Assembly: GCA_964030785.1 (NCBI GenBank)
Contig: OZ034976.1
Coordinates: 558,001 to 622,000, forward strand
Direction: 5' to 3'
Source of the DNA: Siderastrea siderea
Taxonomy: Eukaryota; Cnidaria; Anthozoa; Scleractinia; Rhizangiidae
DNA length: 64,000 nt
Every line of letters starts with the position of its first letter. The first letter of the stretch is position 1. Below, one piece after another: positions 34,884 through 48,300 of this stretch. The notes below the pieces were generated by a model, which had not been told where the DNA came from, ran no database searches, and saw nothing but the letters and a program-made list of their open reading frames with translations. The translations under genes were made by a program, and so were the position numbers.

Positions 34884-36093
34884 CTGTCGCCACTTGTCAA
34901 TACCCAGTAAATAGAACAAAAACTGTGCTACAGCATCTAAAGGAAACGGCCAGGTTAATGTTGGAGATAACATGCGTACAGTTCCAAGTTGGAATTTGAA
35001 CTGCATTTCTGATAAACCTACTCTCACCCAACCAAAATAAACAGAAACACCACTGTCTTGGACAACAGGTCCACAACAATACTATGCATCCTCTCAATGT
35101 CAAAATGAAGGGGGGGGGGGGGGGGGGGTTGAGGGGCTGAACGTATTTTTGTTTCCAGTCGCATACAGCAGTTAGCTCAAATTCTCAAATTAAACCTGCA
35201 AACTCCTACCAAGTTTCTATGCATTAGATTTTAACATTACGGGGGATTGGATGCAAGTTACATGGAAGTGACTGGTAACCAGAATGTCAATCTGATCTCC
35301 CAATTGGGGACCATTGTGACCACCCATCCACGCCTCCAGTTAAACCAAAATTCTATCCCCTTCCCACCCCCATCGCTCAATTTTGTGGTGCACCCTTGCC
35401 CGAGCTTCGCGAGGTTATGCAAATCACGTATTTCTAGTTGTATTGTATTGTATTGTATCTATTATTAATTAAAGTCTTGTCGAAACATGGCTCATACTAT
35501 GCAAGATCCCTCTCACAAAGCCAAGGCTTTGTTTGCAGGCCTTTGTTGCACATATATTACTGGAAGACATATGTGAGGGGATGTTAGAAATTTAACCCAT
35601 TGACTCCTGCGTGCCATTGGCGTCTTTCGCATAAATTAAATTTGTCAAGAGAAAAAAAAAACCTAAATGCGCAGTAGATAACTAAACATTGTAGGCTTCC
35701 CAATTAACTTCTTTTTGTGCTGGAATAGTTGAATAAATAAATTCTGACGTGAAAAACTATGGTTACGTATCAAGTATTAGTCAGAAAACAACCTTGAAAA
35801 TGAAAATTGCTGAATTTTCTGCACGCTGTTGAAAGCATGTAATTTTTGCACACACTTCAACTGCGCTTATGTGAACAAAACTACAAATTATACGAATCTG
35901 GGGCAAACAATCAGTTAAACAATTTTTAAAAAGCAAATCAACATTTGAAAACAACATTTACCGTACTGTAGCGTTTTCCCAGGTCTTGTAAAATCGATTT
36001 GAACTCCGCGTGTCGGTTCAAATGGGCGCCTCCATATTTTACAAGCAGACTTTGAGTTACTTCTTGAACGTTTCGATGCTTCTTTAACTCCAT
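34884..36093 (-). CDS. Two putative exons of an unrecognised minus-strand gene
   Basis: Exon candidate 1 (36093..35962, 132 bp) starts with ATG (MELKKHRNVQEVTQSLLVKY ... SILQDLGKRYST) and ends at gtaaat in phase 0. Exon candidate 2 (~35004..34884) could begin after a gaaatgcag acceptor. It reads FKFQLGTVRMLSPTLTWPFP, then LDAVAQFLFYLLGIDKWRQ, and ends at gtaaaa. Both have coding-like composition and compatible phase. Between them the sequence is dominated by a poly-G run (35109-35128) and an (attgt)n microsatellite (~35436-35460). The helical, alpha-rich second piece could fit a tyrosine-recombinase N-terminal domain, but that is speculation. Confidence 0.3.
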
Positions 36094-36187
36094 GCCTGCT
36101 AGTACTTAAGTTTAAATCATTACTTAAGTCTTCCAAGCAATGTTTGTTGTCATGGTTGACCACATAAGATCTTTGGTTTCGCATCAT

Positions 36188-37445
36188 GAACTTGTCAATT
36201 GTGCCAATGTTAATGTCGTGTTTTCAATAGAAGTGCTACGACAATTGTCGTTTTGATATCGCAGGCGTTCTCGTGCGGGGCCGACTAATTACGAAAAGTG
36301 TCTACACCTCAGTGAATGAGTGACACATTTGCATATAGCAAGTGCCCACAAAAACTCATTCCTACGCTACGCGTATCCACGAGTTAAAAATGGAAGAAAC
36401 TGTGTAGCGCCTATGTTTAGAATATAACTCGAAACTTTGTTCTATGGGCGCTGAAATCAAAGTTCAAATGAACCAGATGTTTCAAGGCTGCTACCTCTTC
36501 TTCAGTGGTCGAGACGCAACAACGTTTCAAGAGAAAGTAATATACCACTACCGTCACTCGACTTTTAAACATTATTTTTGTAAGATCTAAGGACACTTTT
36601 ACGGCAGGATTACCTTCACTTGTTTCACAAATCAGTTAAATTTGCTTCATCATATGTTGAGACTGACGAATTAACAAAATTGTCCAAGAACGGGCCTTGA
36701 AAAGTTTTTCGTTAAAAGAATTTATTAACTGTAAACATGAAATTAAAGTGTGCAACACTTTCACGCAGCATTTTTGACGCTGTTCTGGTTGCTTAGACGA
36801 GTATCCATTAGAAGGAAAATCTATTTGGTAGTAATTTGCTGCCCCAGTGTTTATTGCGCAATAAAACCAAAGGGTGGTTACAACTTTGGAGTCTTCAGAT
36901 AAAATTCTGTGAAAGGCCATTGAAATAAATGCTACTGAGCAAACCGTCCTGTACTGCTTTTTGTTTGATTTGCAACGTTTGTTTTCCCTTTTTGCAAGCT
37001 GTACCTGTATAAGTGTATGTATAAAGGTGTAAACAATGTCGTTCATATCAATAAAAAGATAAAATTACCTCAAGATAACGACTTGACTTCACCGATAAAG
37101 TGGTCTCTCACAAACAAAAATTTCACAATTTATTTTGTCTCACCAAATAGCGTAATAACTTTTGTAAAAATTGAAGTAATTAAACGCCTCTTGGAGAAAC
37201 ATGAATTAGTCTATTTTTTAGCTCGTTCTCATGCTTTGTGTTGATGTCTTATTTCGAGAGCAAAGTTCATAACATTCACCTGCCTGTCATGTTAAATTCG
37301 TTCCTTATTTGGGTAAGGTTACACTGTATCTTATTTTTGACTAAAACAATGATCAGTGCTAGCACAAAAAACTCAAACAGATGAAAATTTAATGAGATGT
37401 GCCTTCTGTTTTCATGGGTTCTTAAATGAATGTCGAAATTAATTC
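36188..37445. repeat. Non-coding, includes the segmental copy of 6.65-7.33 kb
   Basis: 36790-37445 matches 6650-7330, including a satellite-like unit at ~36830-36945. No gene is supported. Confidence 0.55.
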
Positions 37446-39900
37446 ATGTTTGTTTTGGCAATATTAATAAGCCAGTAAATCTATCCATTGTTTCAATAAC
37501 TGCTTGCTTGGCATTGTAGCAAGACGATCCACTGTTTCTATATTTTATCTGGCAAATCTATCAATTATTTTCTTTCTTAAGATATTGCTGCTAATCTATC
37601 CATTGTTTCAGTATTTTTATATCTGGAAAATCTAACCGTTGTTTCAACAATATTTTAACGGGAATGAAGGCTGTAAAAGTTATTACGACAATTTTAATCC
37701 TACAACGTTTTCAGATTTTTTCTTTGTGGTCTTTCTTCATCCCGCTTTTGAAGTAAAAGCTAAGAATTGCCCTCCCGAAATATGAAAGTACCACTGAAGA
37801 GAACTCTCTTTAGAATTGAATAAAAGTGAACGTGGTGGTAAAAGGTTGGAGACTACACAAGGACTACACAAGGAGAAAAGTATATAATGTTCCTTACGCT
37901 TCCTGTATGTGATTAGGCTAGCCACTTACACTTACAATCTTAAAATTCACTTACCGTTATCAGTATATGGACAGCAGTGGCAAGTGTCAGATGGACTTTT
38001 ACTACTTTACATATTGAAAATAATAAAGCACAAGGCCGTTCCCAAACGTGGCACTCAGCCACTCACCGCCCACTCCTCCCGCCTTTGCACACGCGTACGC
38101 ATCGGGCAAACCTGAGGCTCCCAGGCGTATATTGGCTTCTTCAAAACCCTTAAGAATATTGGTAATGCTATTAAGTAAATTTAATAGATAATAATGGGGC
38201 GTCCATTTTTGCATGTGAAGTGAACTTAGGATTCCATTGAAAGGTTTTCGTGGGAAAAGACAGAGGTATTTAGTTTTAAAGATTTCCATTTTATCATGAA
38301 AAATAGCTTCCACTCTAACAGTCTGTGGACAACAGAGTTCCCCCAATTTGTAGATGCAATCCCAGCACATCCAATTAAACGCAACCTTTCATTCTTTATC
38401 CATTGTCTTTATTACTCAATACTTGAGGTTGGGTTCAGACGAAATAAAAGGTATTATATTCTACAGGGCTTAGCGTTCTCTCCATAGCTGGCCCTATGAA
38501 ATTCATTTGGTTGTATGCCGTTCATAAAAGATTTCACCTGTCTGAACATATGCATGATACCCTACTCCCCTTACAGAATTCTTTGAATCCACATGAGATT
38601 AGAGAATGATGTCTTCACTAACATAAACAAAGCTTCATTCACATAAAAAAAGTTTGAAAATTTGCTATGCAAAATTGATCAAGAGAGTTTACAAAGTAAT
38701 AGAAAACACTGCGGCGACTACGCACTCTGAAAAAAAACCTTTATACTGTCTAAAACTCAGTTATTGCAGAATTATTTTTGAAGAACGTCTGTCTGGTGAA
38801 ACAAAAAATAGCAACGGGCGGCTGACTTGTAGCCGTTCTTTCGATGCCGCCATTTTATACTGTAAATTTCCACTTTCGAAAATTATCCCTTCCCCACCCC
38901 CCCAAATGTCATTCGCAAAAAGCCCTTCGATAATAAGCACCCCCTCCCCTCAACCGAATGTGAGCATCCAGGAACGGTAATAGAAGTTCAATTCCTCTAC
39001 CTCGTACCTTCATTCCCTCGGGCGCAGCATTTTCATATTCTAATATTCTCCCAGCTTCCGGTAAGGGGGCGTTACCGCCATTTGGGACTTCATTTCCTAG
39101 GTTCTTAAGTCATACAAGCGAGGCAAGAGTCCTTTTCACTCGCTCTTCCAAGCAAGTCAAGAGAAATTTTCCTTCCCTCCCTCCCTCTTGATATTTTTGG
39201 GTTATTGGATGGCGGGTGTGCCCTCACCTTTGCTGGGTTAGTATCCTGTAATGGGGGCTTTACCAGCTTTCTGTGCTTGATTTAAATAAACGGCCACGCC
39301 CGTGGCCAAAAGTTATCCCATACAGATGTTTCAATATTTGTGTCCGAGCAAACAGAGCTCACCCAAAGCAACACCTTGCCTTCAATCATGTGATATAAGA
39401 CAAGGAACATGAAGCGTAAAGTACAATTTTAACAATTTCTGCCTTGTCTTTTTGCTGATTTCCTGAGGTACGAGAAGTGAGCAAAGAACTGCAAAAAATA
39501 CAAATCTATCGCGTACAACAAGCTTGCAAGCTTGGCACATCGCATGGACTTTTTGACAACGTATATGGCATACGTCAGCATCAAACCAGTTGAGAACCAG
39601 TTTAAAACAAGTATTTTTAATTAATTTGTCCAAAATCCTGAATGGCAGCAGATCAAAGAATCGGAAGGTTTCCCCCCAAGTTTACCTCTTCGTCCGCCGA
39701 ACCATAGGGCGACCAAGAAAACTCTGATTGCATGGTAGCAGGATAATGTCTGCTGATAATGCTTTTAGCGGTTCACGAGTCATCCAGGTGTTCTTATTGA
39801 GCGGTCACTGGGAATTCGACAGAATAAACGTAACAGATAAGTCACAAAGGCTGAAGCATACAATTTATTAGCAACAGAAAACGCTTTAATTTCTATAACT
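37446..39900. other. Intergenic, no supported gene
   Basis: The longest frame is a 122-codon minus-strand frame (38370..38002) with no recognisable motif. C-rich words occur at ~38888-38960. Nothing else is supported. Confidence 0.35.
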
Positions 39901-40164
39901 CGTGTTGTCTTTAAGAGACTACTTGTATGTAACTTTAGGTAAAAATGAAAAAACCTCACGGTCTCAAAGCGATTTCAGAAAGTTATTTTAACTTCAAAAC
40001 TAAGTTCAAAATAATCCTTTGTGGTTATTTTAACTCCTGAATTTGACTTCATATCGGAGGTCAAAATAACTCCAATCGCCAAATGTACTTATCAGTTTTA
40101 ATCATTATGGGGTTAAATAATTGAGCTTCTTTTTTGAGTAACAATTACCCCAAAATAAAGAAAC

Positions 40165-41330
40165 TCGGGTTGACTTAATGCCACTTCAGAAGTTAATTCA
40201 ACTCCCTTACAACAAAAGTCTCGTACTAAACTGAATAACAATTTATGTTCTCTTATTTCAAACGTGCATAACACAACTTAATAAACAGTCACTATATTAA
40301 GGACCCTACGTAATACTGGACAATACTCTCACAGACAACACAACTACGGCTTAGCTAAAAAGTCTCCGCAATACCTGTATTCCCAAAAAATACAAGTTCT
40401 TAAAGAAACTGTACTGGCAGGACTCAATTTGACACCTTTTCAGAAGTCACGTCAACCCTTTAAAAATTACCGCATGGTCAAATTGGACAAACGTCTTGCA
40501 CTAAACTGAATAAAATTTAAGTTCTCTTATTTCAAACATGCATAACACAACAATAGTTTCTATTAAAATAGTAACTATTATCAAAGAACCTATCTAATAC
40601 CGTCACGGACCACGCAACTTCGGCCTAGCTAGGTCTCCGCAACACTTGTATTCCTAAAGAATACAAGTTTCTTAATAAAGAAACTGGACTACCAGGAGTT
40701 AATCCCGGGGGGGGGGGGCACTCAGCAGATGCTCAGGTAGGGAAGTGTGACCCTGTTTAAGACAAAAAATATCTGATTTTGCTACCCTGTTTAAGACAGA
40801 TTTCAGATTTTTTTGTACCCTGTCTAAGACATTTGACCCAACATCATACCCGTCCTTACGGCTAGAATGGACTACTCAGAGACTGTTTCCCATTTCAATA
40901 TGCTGTACATTGGCAAACTGGTAAAAAATCGGCTTTTTTTGAGGGTTCTGTAAATTAATGAATACATAAGGTCGTTTAATGATACCCTGTTTAAGACAAA
41001 AATTGATAAAATCGATACCCCGTTCAAGACAAGACCCTCTGAAAACCATACCCTATCGGGCCGCACGTCCCCATTAAGGCCATATAAGGGAGTACCCCCC
41101 CGGGAGTTAATATGACTCCTCTTCAGAAGTTCTTTCAATTCTTTCAAAATTACTGCATGGACAACTAGGACAAAAGTCTCGCACTAAACTGAATAAAAGC
41201 TTATGTTCTCTTATTTCAAACGTGCATAACACAACTTAATCCATCTAAAATAACAAAGAACTAAAATTATCAAAGAACCTATGTAATGGACTGTCACAGA
41301 CTACACAACTACGGCGTAGCTAGGTCTCCA
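40165..41330. repeat. Three tandem ~275-bp units, the last junction split by a MITE
   Basis: Words cactaaactgaataa, gttctcttatttcaaa and cataacacaac recur at 40220, 40494 and 41174. The first spacing is 274 bp. The second equals one unit plus the inserted 401-bp element. Preceding bases (39960-40130) are rich in ttattttaact words. There is no gene. Confidence 0.75.
40704..41104. mobile_element. 401-bp MITE with cccggggggg ends and 7-bp target duplication
   Basis: It starts cccggggg and ends cccccccggg, with agttaat on both sides (40697-40703, 41105-41111). The interior repeats taccctgtttaagaca at least five times in one orientation. The neighbouring tandem unit supplies the empty site. It belongs to the same broad architecture (G-run termini, repeated internal word) as the element at 27.2-27.6 kb. 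Confidence 0.8.
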
Positions 41331-42307
41331 CAACACTGTTGTATTCCTTACAAATAAAAAAGGAAAGCCCTAGCAATTACGTTCTTCTCACTCTGGAAAG
41401 CCTTTCTTTTACAATATTTGCTATTTTGTTTTTGTGGGTATTACAGCTTCTGTTTTGGCAGGAATGGTGGCTACCACAGAACTGAGTTGATAATCACAAG
41501 AACATGCCCCCATGATACTACGACTTAGTACAAAAAGTCTTTGAAATGCCACTCATATTTCTAGCCGGATATACAGTATAAGTCCTCTCCTGACTTGATA
41601 ATTAGGCGTCTGTAAATAAAACAGTAAACTACAGTAAGTAAACAAAGAAATGATGTAATGTTATTGAAAAAAACTTATAGCACGCGTTTATTAGTGTAAG
41701 GTTTCTGTCGATACTGAGATTTTCAATGTCAATGGGTTTGATTGCTACGTGAGCCAAAGGTGAAATAGTTTATATAAAAATAATAGATTGGCGTATTCTG
41801 GTATATGTCTGTCGAGGCCTGGGAAATGCACACTGTCTTAACATCTTGTAGCGTCACAATATCAGTCAACATATCCAAGACTAGACCATAACGACGGCAG
41901 TTTCTAACTATGATTCAACTCATAGCATCTTCCCCTACCTGCCTTCGCAATGTAGTATTCCGTGTTGGCAAGTAGTTATCTACTGATGTAGATTACACTG
42001 TGTGTGTGTGCTGAGGAAGGAGGAGGGTGGGGGCTTGGCTAAGTAGTTTTTAACTTAACTTATAACCTGCAAACACTCCATTGCATAAGGTGCCTTTTTG
42101 GATGTTTTTTACGTTTGACCATTTTAATAAGAATTTATCTTTCTGTGAGGAACCGCATACATACAAGCAAGAAAGAAACTTTCCTTAAACCAAAAATAAA
42201 ATATACAAAATGGTAAATACTAACTCAAGACCAACACGGACTTTAAGTTCTCGTTTCTGTTAAGTAAAAGGCGTTGTTATGCTATTGTTCAAATTTTAAA
42301 GAACATT
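41331..42307. other. Downstream flank of the TPR-CHAT gene
   Basis: No coding region is evident. If the donor at 42315 is used, a final exon of the TPR-CHAT gene should lie here or below; I could not identify it. A purine-rich run lies at ~42013-42030. Confidence 0.35.
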
Positions 42308-42316
42308 TTACTTACA
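42308..42316 (-). promoter_or_regulatory. Consensus 5' splice site overlapping the stop codon of the TPR-CHAT gene
   Basis: The codons TGT AAG TAA (minus strand) are also T|gtaagtaa, a perfect donor. Use of it would remove the stop and extend the protein into a downstream exon; retention gives a protein ending in SSESCK. Confidence 0.45.
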
Positions 42317-45300
42317 AGACTCAGAAGATTGGTTTCCAAATTCCAGCCTGAAGTCATCGCCAATCAGTACAAATGGGGCCCAGTACTTCACGGCACAGAA
42401 CTTCTCTGAATCTCGAAGGGTTTTCATAGCCTGGTGAAGAGCGAAACTGGCCTTTTCTCCATCTGCCAGGTGTTGATAAAAACTTTTCATGAACACCATG
42501 GTGGCCTCGTCAGAAATTCCCCAAAGTGTCGCCAGAACAGAACGAGCACCGGCAGCCAGGAAAGCCCGAGCAATACCAACCACACCCTCAGACTTCACCT
42601 CTCCGCGACCACTATGACAACAACTGAGCACAACAAGCCTTGCTCGTAGACCAGCTGCTAGCACATCTGACATTTTTAGAATGTAGTCTTCCTCTTTAGG
42701 TATCAGGTTTTTTGATCCTTGCTCTGTATTATTTTCCCACCCAGCATTTGGAGCCAATAAGATTTCTCCGGTCTCCTCTTTTCCATGCGCTGCAATGTGA
42801 ACCAAGGCAACTGACGCTATTTTTTCCAGCACTTTCTTTTTCGTTGCTTCTGTTCCCGTAAATGGTGAAACCTTTAGAATTCTCCCTATCATCTCTACCT
42901 CCATTTTGGCGCATGGCAACGGGGGGTACTTTGGCTTTCCTCCCTTGGTAACCTTCTCCACACACGGATCTCCGACGAGCAGTACACCACTCTTGCTGTG
43001 GTAGTCCTTCGGGGAATCCACAATCAGTTTTAAACTGGTTAGCGAGGGTACAGTGCGGATTCGTTTAGATTGGCTCAAAGCAGAAAATGGCGCTAAGCAC
43101 AATGGACCATCTGGGACAATGATCAAATCATCACCATGACACAAGTCTGCAATGGGGCCAATAATTACATCATGTAATGGCTGTAATGAGTCGATGGTGC
43201 ACTTGGAAGTCTGTGCCGGTGCCTCTTCACCCTCTCTTTTGGAGTCATCAGCTGGTTGTAGTGGACGATTCTCGCATCTAACACGAACACCAGCTCCAAT
43301 GTTCTTCAGAGTAGTATTCAGCAAGGCGGTAATGGAATATCTGTTTCCCTCTCTCCCACCTACCTCCATTCGCCGAAGCTCAAACTTGTTTTCCTTTTTG
43401 ATAACCCAGAATACGATTATGTTGCGTTCAATTCCTATAAACACTGTTTGTGTGGAAAAGTCGTTGGAGATGTAAGAAATTGTCTCTTTAGTTTCAAGTG
43501 AAGGTAATGAAAGTGTTGTTAATCCATATTGTACTTTTAAGGCATCGACCAAAGCCTGTGCTCGACCTCGCTCGGCGGCAAACAAAGCCTCACCTGTCAG
43601 ATCCAGATGATTCAACAGAGTATGCCACAAACTCTTGAACGCAGAACAATGTTTGTCGTGGAAACTTATTTTCCAGCCATCTTCAGCCCCAAGACTAGCT
43701 CTCAAGATATCAAAAACGTCTACGCTAGATTGGAAAGATTCCTTGGCCTTTTGGAATTTACGTAGGTTATGATAAGTAGTGCCGAGATTGTAATAAGCTA
43801 TTCCTTCTCCAGCCTTATCGCCCACTTCTTTGGATATTGATAGGTGTTTATTGAGGAATTCTATGGCTTCTTGAAATCTTCCAAGGCTCTGATAAGTGAT
43901 GCCGAGATTGCCATAACCTTTTCCTTCTCCAGCCTTATCGCCAATTTCTTTGGATATTGATAGGCATTTATTGTAGAATTCTATGGCTTCTTGAAATCTT
44001 CCAAGGATGTGATAAGCGTTGCCGAGATTGCAATAAGCTATTCCTTCTCCAGCCTTATCGCCCACTTCTTTGGATATTGATAGGTGTTTATTGTGGAATT
44101 CTATGGCTTCTTGAAATCTTCCTAGGCTGACATAAGCGTTGCCGAGATTGCCATAAGCTCTTCCTTCTCCAGCCTTATCACCCACTTCTTTGGATATTGA
44201 TAGGTCTTTATTGTGAAATTCTATGGTTTCTTGAAATCTTCCTAGGCGGTCATAAGCGTTGCCGAGATTGCCATAAGCTCTTCCTTCTCCAGCCTTATCG
44301 CCCACTTCTTTGGATATTGATAGGTGTTTATTGTAGAATTCTATGGCTTCTTGAAATCTTCCTAGGCTGACATAAGCGTTGCTGAGACTGCCATAAGCTC
44401 TTCCTTCTACAGCCTTATCGCCCACTTCTTTGGATATTGATAGGTCTTGATTGTGGAATTGTATGGCTTCTTGAAATCTTCCAAGGCTGTGATAAGCGTT
44501 GCCGAGATTACCATAAGCTTTTCCTTCTCCAGCCTTATCGCCCACTTTTTTGGATATTGATAGGTGTTTATTGTGGAATTCTATGGCTTCTTGAAATCTT
44601 CCTAGGCTGTGATAAGCGTTGCCGAGATTGCCATAAGCTTTTCCTTCTTCAGCCTTATCGCCCACTTCTTTGGATATTGATAGGTCTTGATTGTGGAATT
44701 GTATGGCTTCTTGAAATCTTCCTAGGCTGTGATAAGCGTTGCCGAGATTGCCATAAGCTTTTCCTTCTCCAGCCTTATCGCCCACTTCTTTGGATATTGA
44801 TAGGCATTTATTGTAGAATTCTATGGCTTCTTGAAATCTTCCAAGGCTGTGATAAGCGTTGCCGAGATTGCCATAAGCTTTTCCTTCTCCGGCCTTATCG
44901 CCCACTTCTTTGGATATTGATAGGTCTTGATTGTGGAATTGTATGGCTTCTTGAAATCTTCCTAGGCTGTGATAAGCGTTGCCGAGATTGCCATAAGCTT
45001 TTCCTTCTCCAGCCTTATCGCCCACTTCTTTGGATATTGATAGGTCCTGATTGTGGAATTGTATGGCTTCTTGAAATCTTCCTAGGCTGTGATAAGCGTT
45101 GCCGAGATTGCAATAAGTTTTTCCTTCTCCAGCCTTATCGCCCACTTCTTTGGATATTGATAGGCATTTATTGTGGAATTCTATGGCTTCTTGAAATCTT
45201 CCAAGGCTGTCATAAGCGTTGCCGAGACTGCCATAAGCTTTTCCTTCTCCAGCCTTATCGCCCACTTCTTTGGATATTGATAGGCATTTATTGTGGAATT

Positions 45301-48300
45301 TTATGGCTTCTTGAAATCTTCCAAGGCTGTCATAAGCGTTGCCGAGATTGCAATAAGCAGTTCCTTCTCCAGCCTTATCGCCCACTTCTTTGGATATTGA
45401 TAGGTCTTGATTGTGGAATTGTATGGCTTCTTGAAATCTTCCTAGGCTGTGATAATCGTTGCCGAGATTGCAATAAGCTTTTTCTTCTCCAGCCTTATCG
45501 CCCACTTCTTTGGATATTGATAGCTTTTTATTGTGGAATTGTATGGCTTCTTGAAATCTTCCTAGGCTGTGATAAGCGTTGCCGAGATTGCAATAAGCTC
45601 TTCCTTCTCCAGCCTTATCGCCCACTTCTTTGGATATTGATAGGTCTTGATTGTGGAATTGTATGGCTTCTTGAAATCTTCCTAGGCTGTGATAAGCGTT
45701 GCCGAGATTGCAATAAGCTCTTCCTTCTCCAGCCTTATCGCCCACTTCTTTGGATATTGATAGGTCTTTATTGTGGAATTGTATGGCTTCTTGAAATCTT
45801 CCAAGGCTGTCATAAGCGTTGCCGAGATTGCCATAAGCTTCTGCTTCTCCAGCCTTATCGCCCACTTCTTTGGATATTGATGGGTTTTTATTGTGGAATT
45901 CTATGGCCTCTTGAAATCTTCCAAGGCTCTGATAAGGGCGGCCGAGATTGCCATAAGCTTCTGCTTCTCCAGCCTTATCGCCCACTTCTTTGGATATTGA
46001 TAGGTCTTGATTGTGGAATTGTATGGCTTCTTGAAATCTTCCTAGGCTGTGATAAGCGTTGCCGAGATTGCAATAAGCTCTTCCTTCTCCAGCCTTATCG
46101 CCCACTTCTTTGGATATTGATAGGTCTTTATTGTGGAATTGTATGGCTTCTTGAAATCTTCCAAGGCTCTCATAAGCGTTGCCGAGATTGCCATAAGCTT
46201 CTGCTTCTCCAGCCTTATCGCCCACTTCTTTGGATATTGATAGGTTTTTATTGTGGAATTCTATGGCCTCTTGAAATCTTCCTAGGCTGTGATAAGCGTT
46301 GCCGAGATTGCAATAAGCTCTTCCCTCTCCAGCCTTATCACCCACTTCTTTGGATATTGATAGGTCTTGATTGTGGAATTGTATGGCTTCTTGAAATCTT
46401 CCTAGGCTGTGATAAGCGTTGCCGAGATTGCAATAAGCTCTTCCTTCTCCAGCCTTATCGCCCACTTCTTTGGATATTGATAGGTTTTTATTGTGGAATT
46501 CTATGGCCTCTTGAAATCTTCCTAGGCTGTGATAAGCGTTGCCGAGATTGCCATAAGCTTTTCCTTCTCCAGCCTTATCGCCCACTTCTTTGGATATTGA
46601 TAGGTCTTGATTGTGGAATTGTGTGGCTTCTTGAAATCTTCCTAGGCTGTGATAACCGTTGCCGAGATTGCAATAAGTTTTTCCTTCTCCAGCCTTATCG
46701 CCCACTTCTTTGGATATTGATAGGTCTTTATTGTGGAATTGTATGGCTTCTTGAAATCTTCCAAGGCTGTCATAAAGGTTGCCGAGATTGCCATAAGCTT
46801 CTGCTTCTCCAGCCTTATCGCCCACTTCTTTGGATATTGATAGGTTTTTATTGTGGAATTCTATGGCCTCTTGAAATCTTCCAAGGCTCTGATAAGCGCG
46901 GCCGAGATTGCCATAAGCTTCTGCTTCTCCAGCCTTATCGCCCACTTCTTTGGATATTGATAGGTCTTTATTGTGGAATTCTATGGCTTCTTGAAATCTT
47001 CCAAGCCTGTGATAAGCGCTGCCGAGATTGCCATAGGCGATTCCTTCTCCAGCCTTATCACCCACTTCTTTGGATACTAAAAGGTGTTTATTGTGGAGTT
47101 CTATGGCTTCTTGAAATCTTCCGAGGCTCTCATGAGCGTTGCCGAGATTGCAATAAGCTATTCCTTCTCCAGACTTATCGCCCCCTTCTTTAGATATTGC
47201 TAGGTCTTTATCGTGGAATTCTATGGCTTCTTGAAATCTGCCAAGGCTGTGATAAGCGCTGCCGAGATTGCAATAGGCGATTCCTTCTCCAGCCTTATCA
47301 CCCACTTCTTTGGATAGTGATAGGTGTTTATTGTGGAATTCTATGGCTTCTTGAAATCTAGATAGGCTCTCATAAGCGTTGCTGAGATTGCAATAAGCTC
47401 TTCCTTCTCCAGACTTATCGCCCCCTTCTTTGCATATTGTTAGGTCTTTATTGTGGAATTCTATGGCTTCTTGAAATCTTCCAAGCCCGTGATAAGCCCT
47501 GCCGAGATTGCAATAAGCTTTTCCTTCTCCAGACTTACCGCCCCCTTCTTCGGATATTGTTAGATGTTTATTGTGGAATTCTATGGCTTCTTGAAATCTC
47601 CCAAGGCTGTGATAAGCGTTGCCAAGATTGCAATAAGCTTTTCCTTCTCCAGTATTATCACCCACTTCTTTGGATATTGATAGGTTTTTATTGTGGAATT
47701 CTATGGCTTCTTGAAATCTTCCAAAGCTGTGATAAGCGCTGCCGAGATTGCCATAGGCGCTTCCTTCTCCAGCCTTATCACCCACTTCTTTGGATATTGA
47801 TAGGTGTTTATTGTGGAATTCTATGGCTTCTTGAAATCTTCCAAGGCTGTGATAAGCGCTGCCGAGATTGCCATAGGCGCTTCCTTCTCCAGCCTTATCA
47901 CCCACTTCTTTGGATATTGATAGGTGTTTATTGTGGAATTCTATGGCTTCTTGAAATCTTCCTAGGCTGTGATAAGCGCTGCCGAGATTGCCATAGGCGA
48001 TTCCTTCTCCAGTATTATCACCCACTTCTTTGGATATTGTTAGATGTTTATTGTGGAATTCTATGGCTTCTTGAAATCTTCCTAGGCTGTGATAAGCGTT
48101 GCCGAGATTGCAATAAGCTTTTCCTTCTCCAGCCTTATTGCCCACTTCTTTGGATATTGATAAGTCTTTATTGTGGAATTCTATGGCTTCTTGAAAACTT
48201 CCTAGGCTGTCATAAGCGTCGCCAAGATTGCAAGAAGCTTCTTCGTCTGCGGCCATATTGCCCAGGTTTTTAGCTTTTGACAGGTCTTTATTGTGGAACT

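Noticed and set aside
38002..38370. 122-codon minus-strand frame
   Set aside because: No recognisable motif, splice context or repeat of the frame elsewhere; a frame of this length can occur by chance.
44437..47193. 918-codon plus-strand frame with [19 protein letters not shown] repeats, and a second at 47437-48273
   Set aside because: Exact antisense of the TPR array; a 120-bp repeat without antisense stops produces it. It has no independent start context, and the sense strand encodes a known domain.
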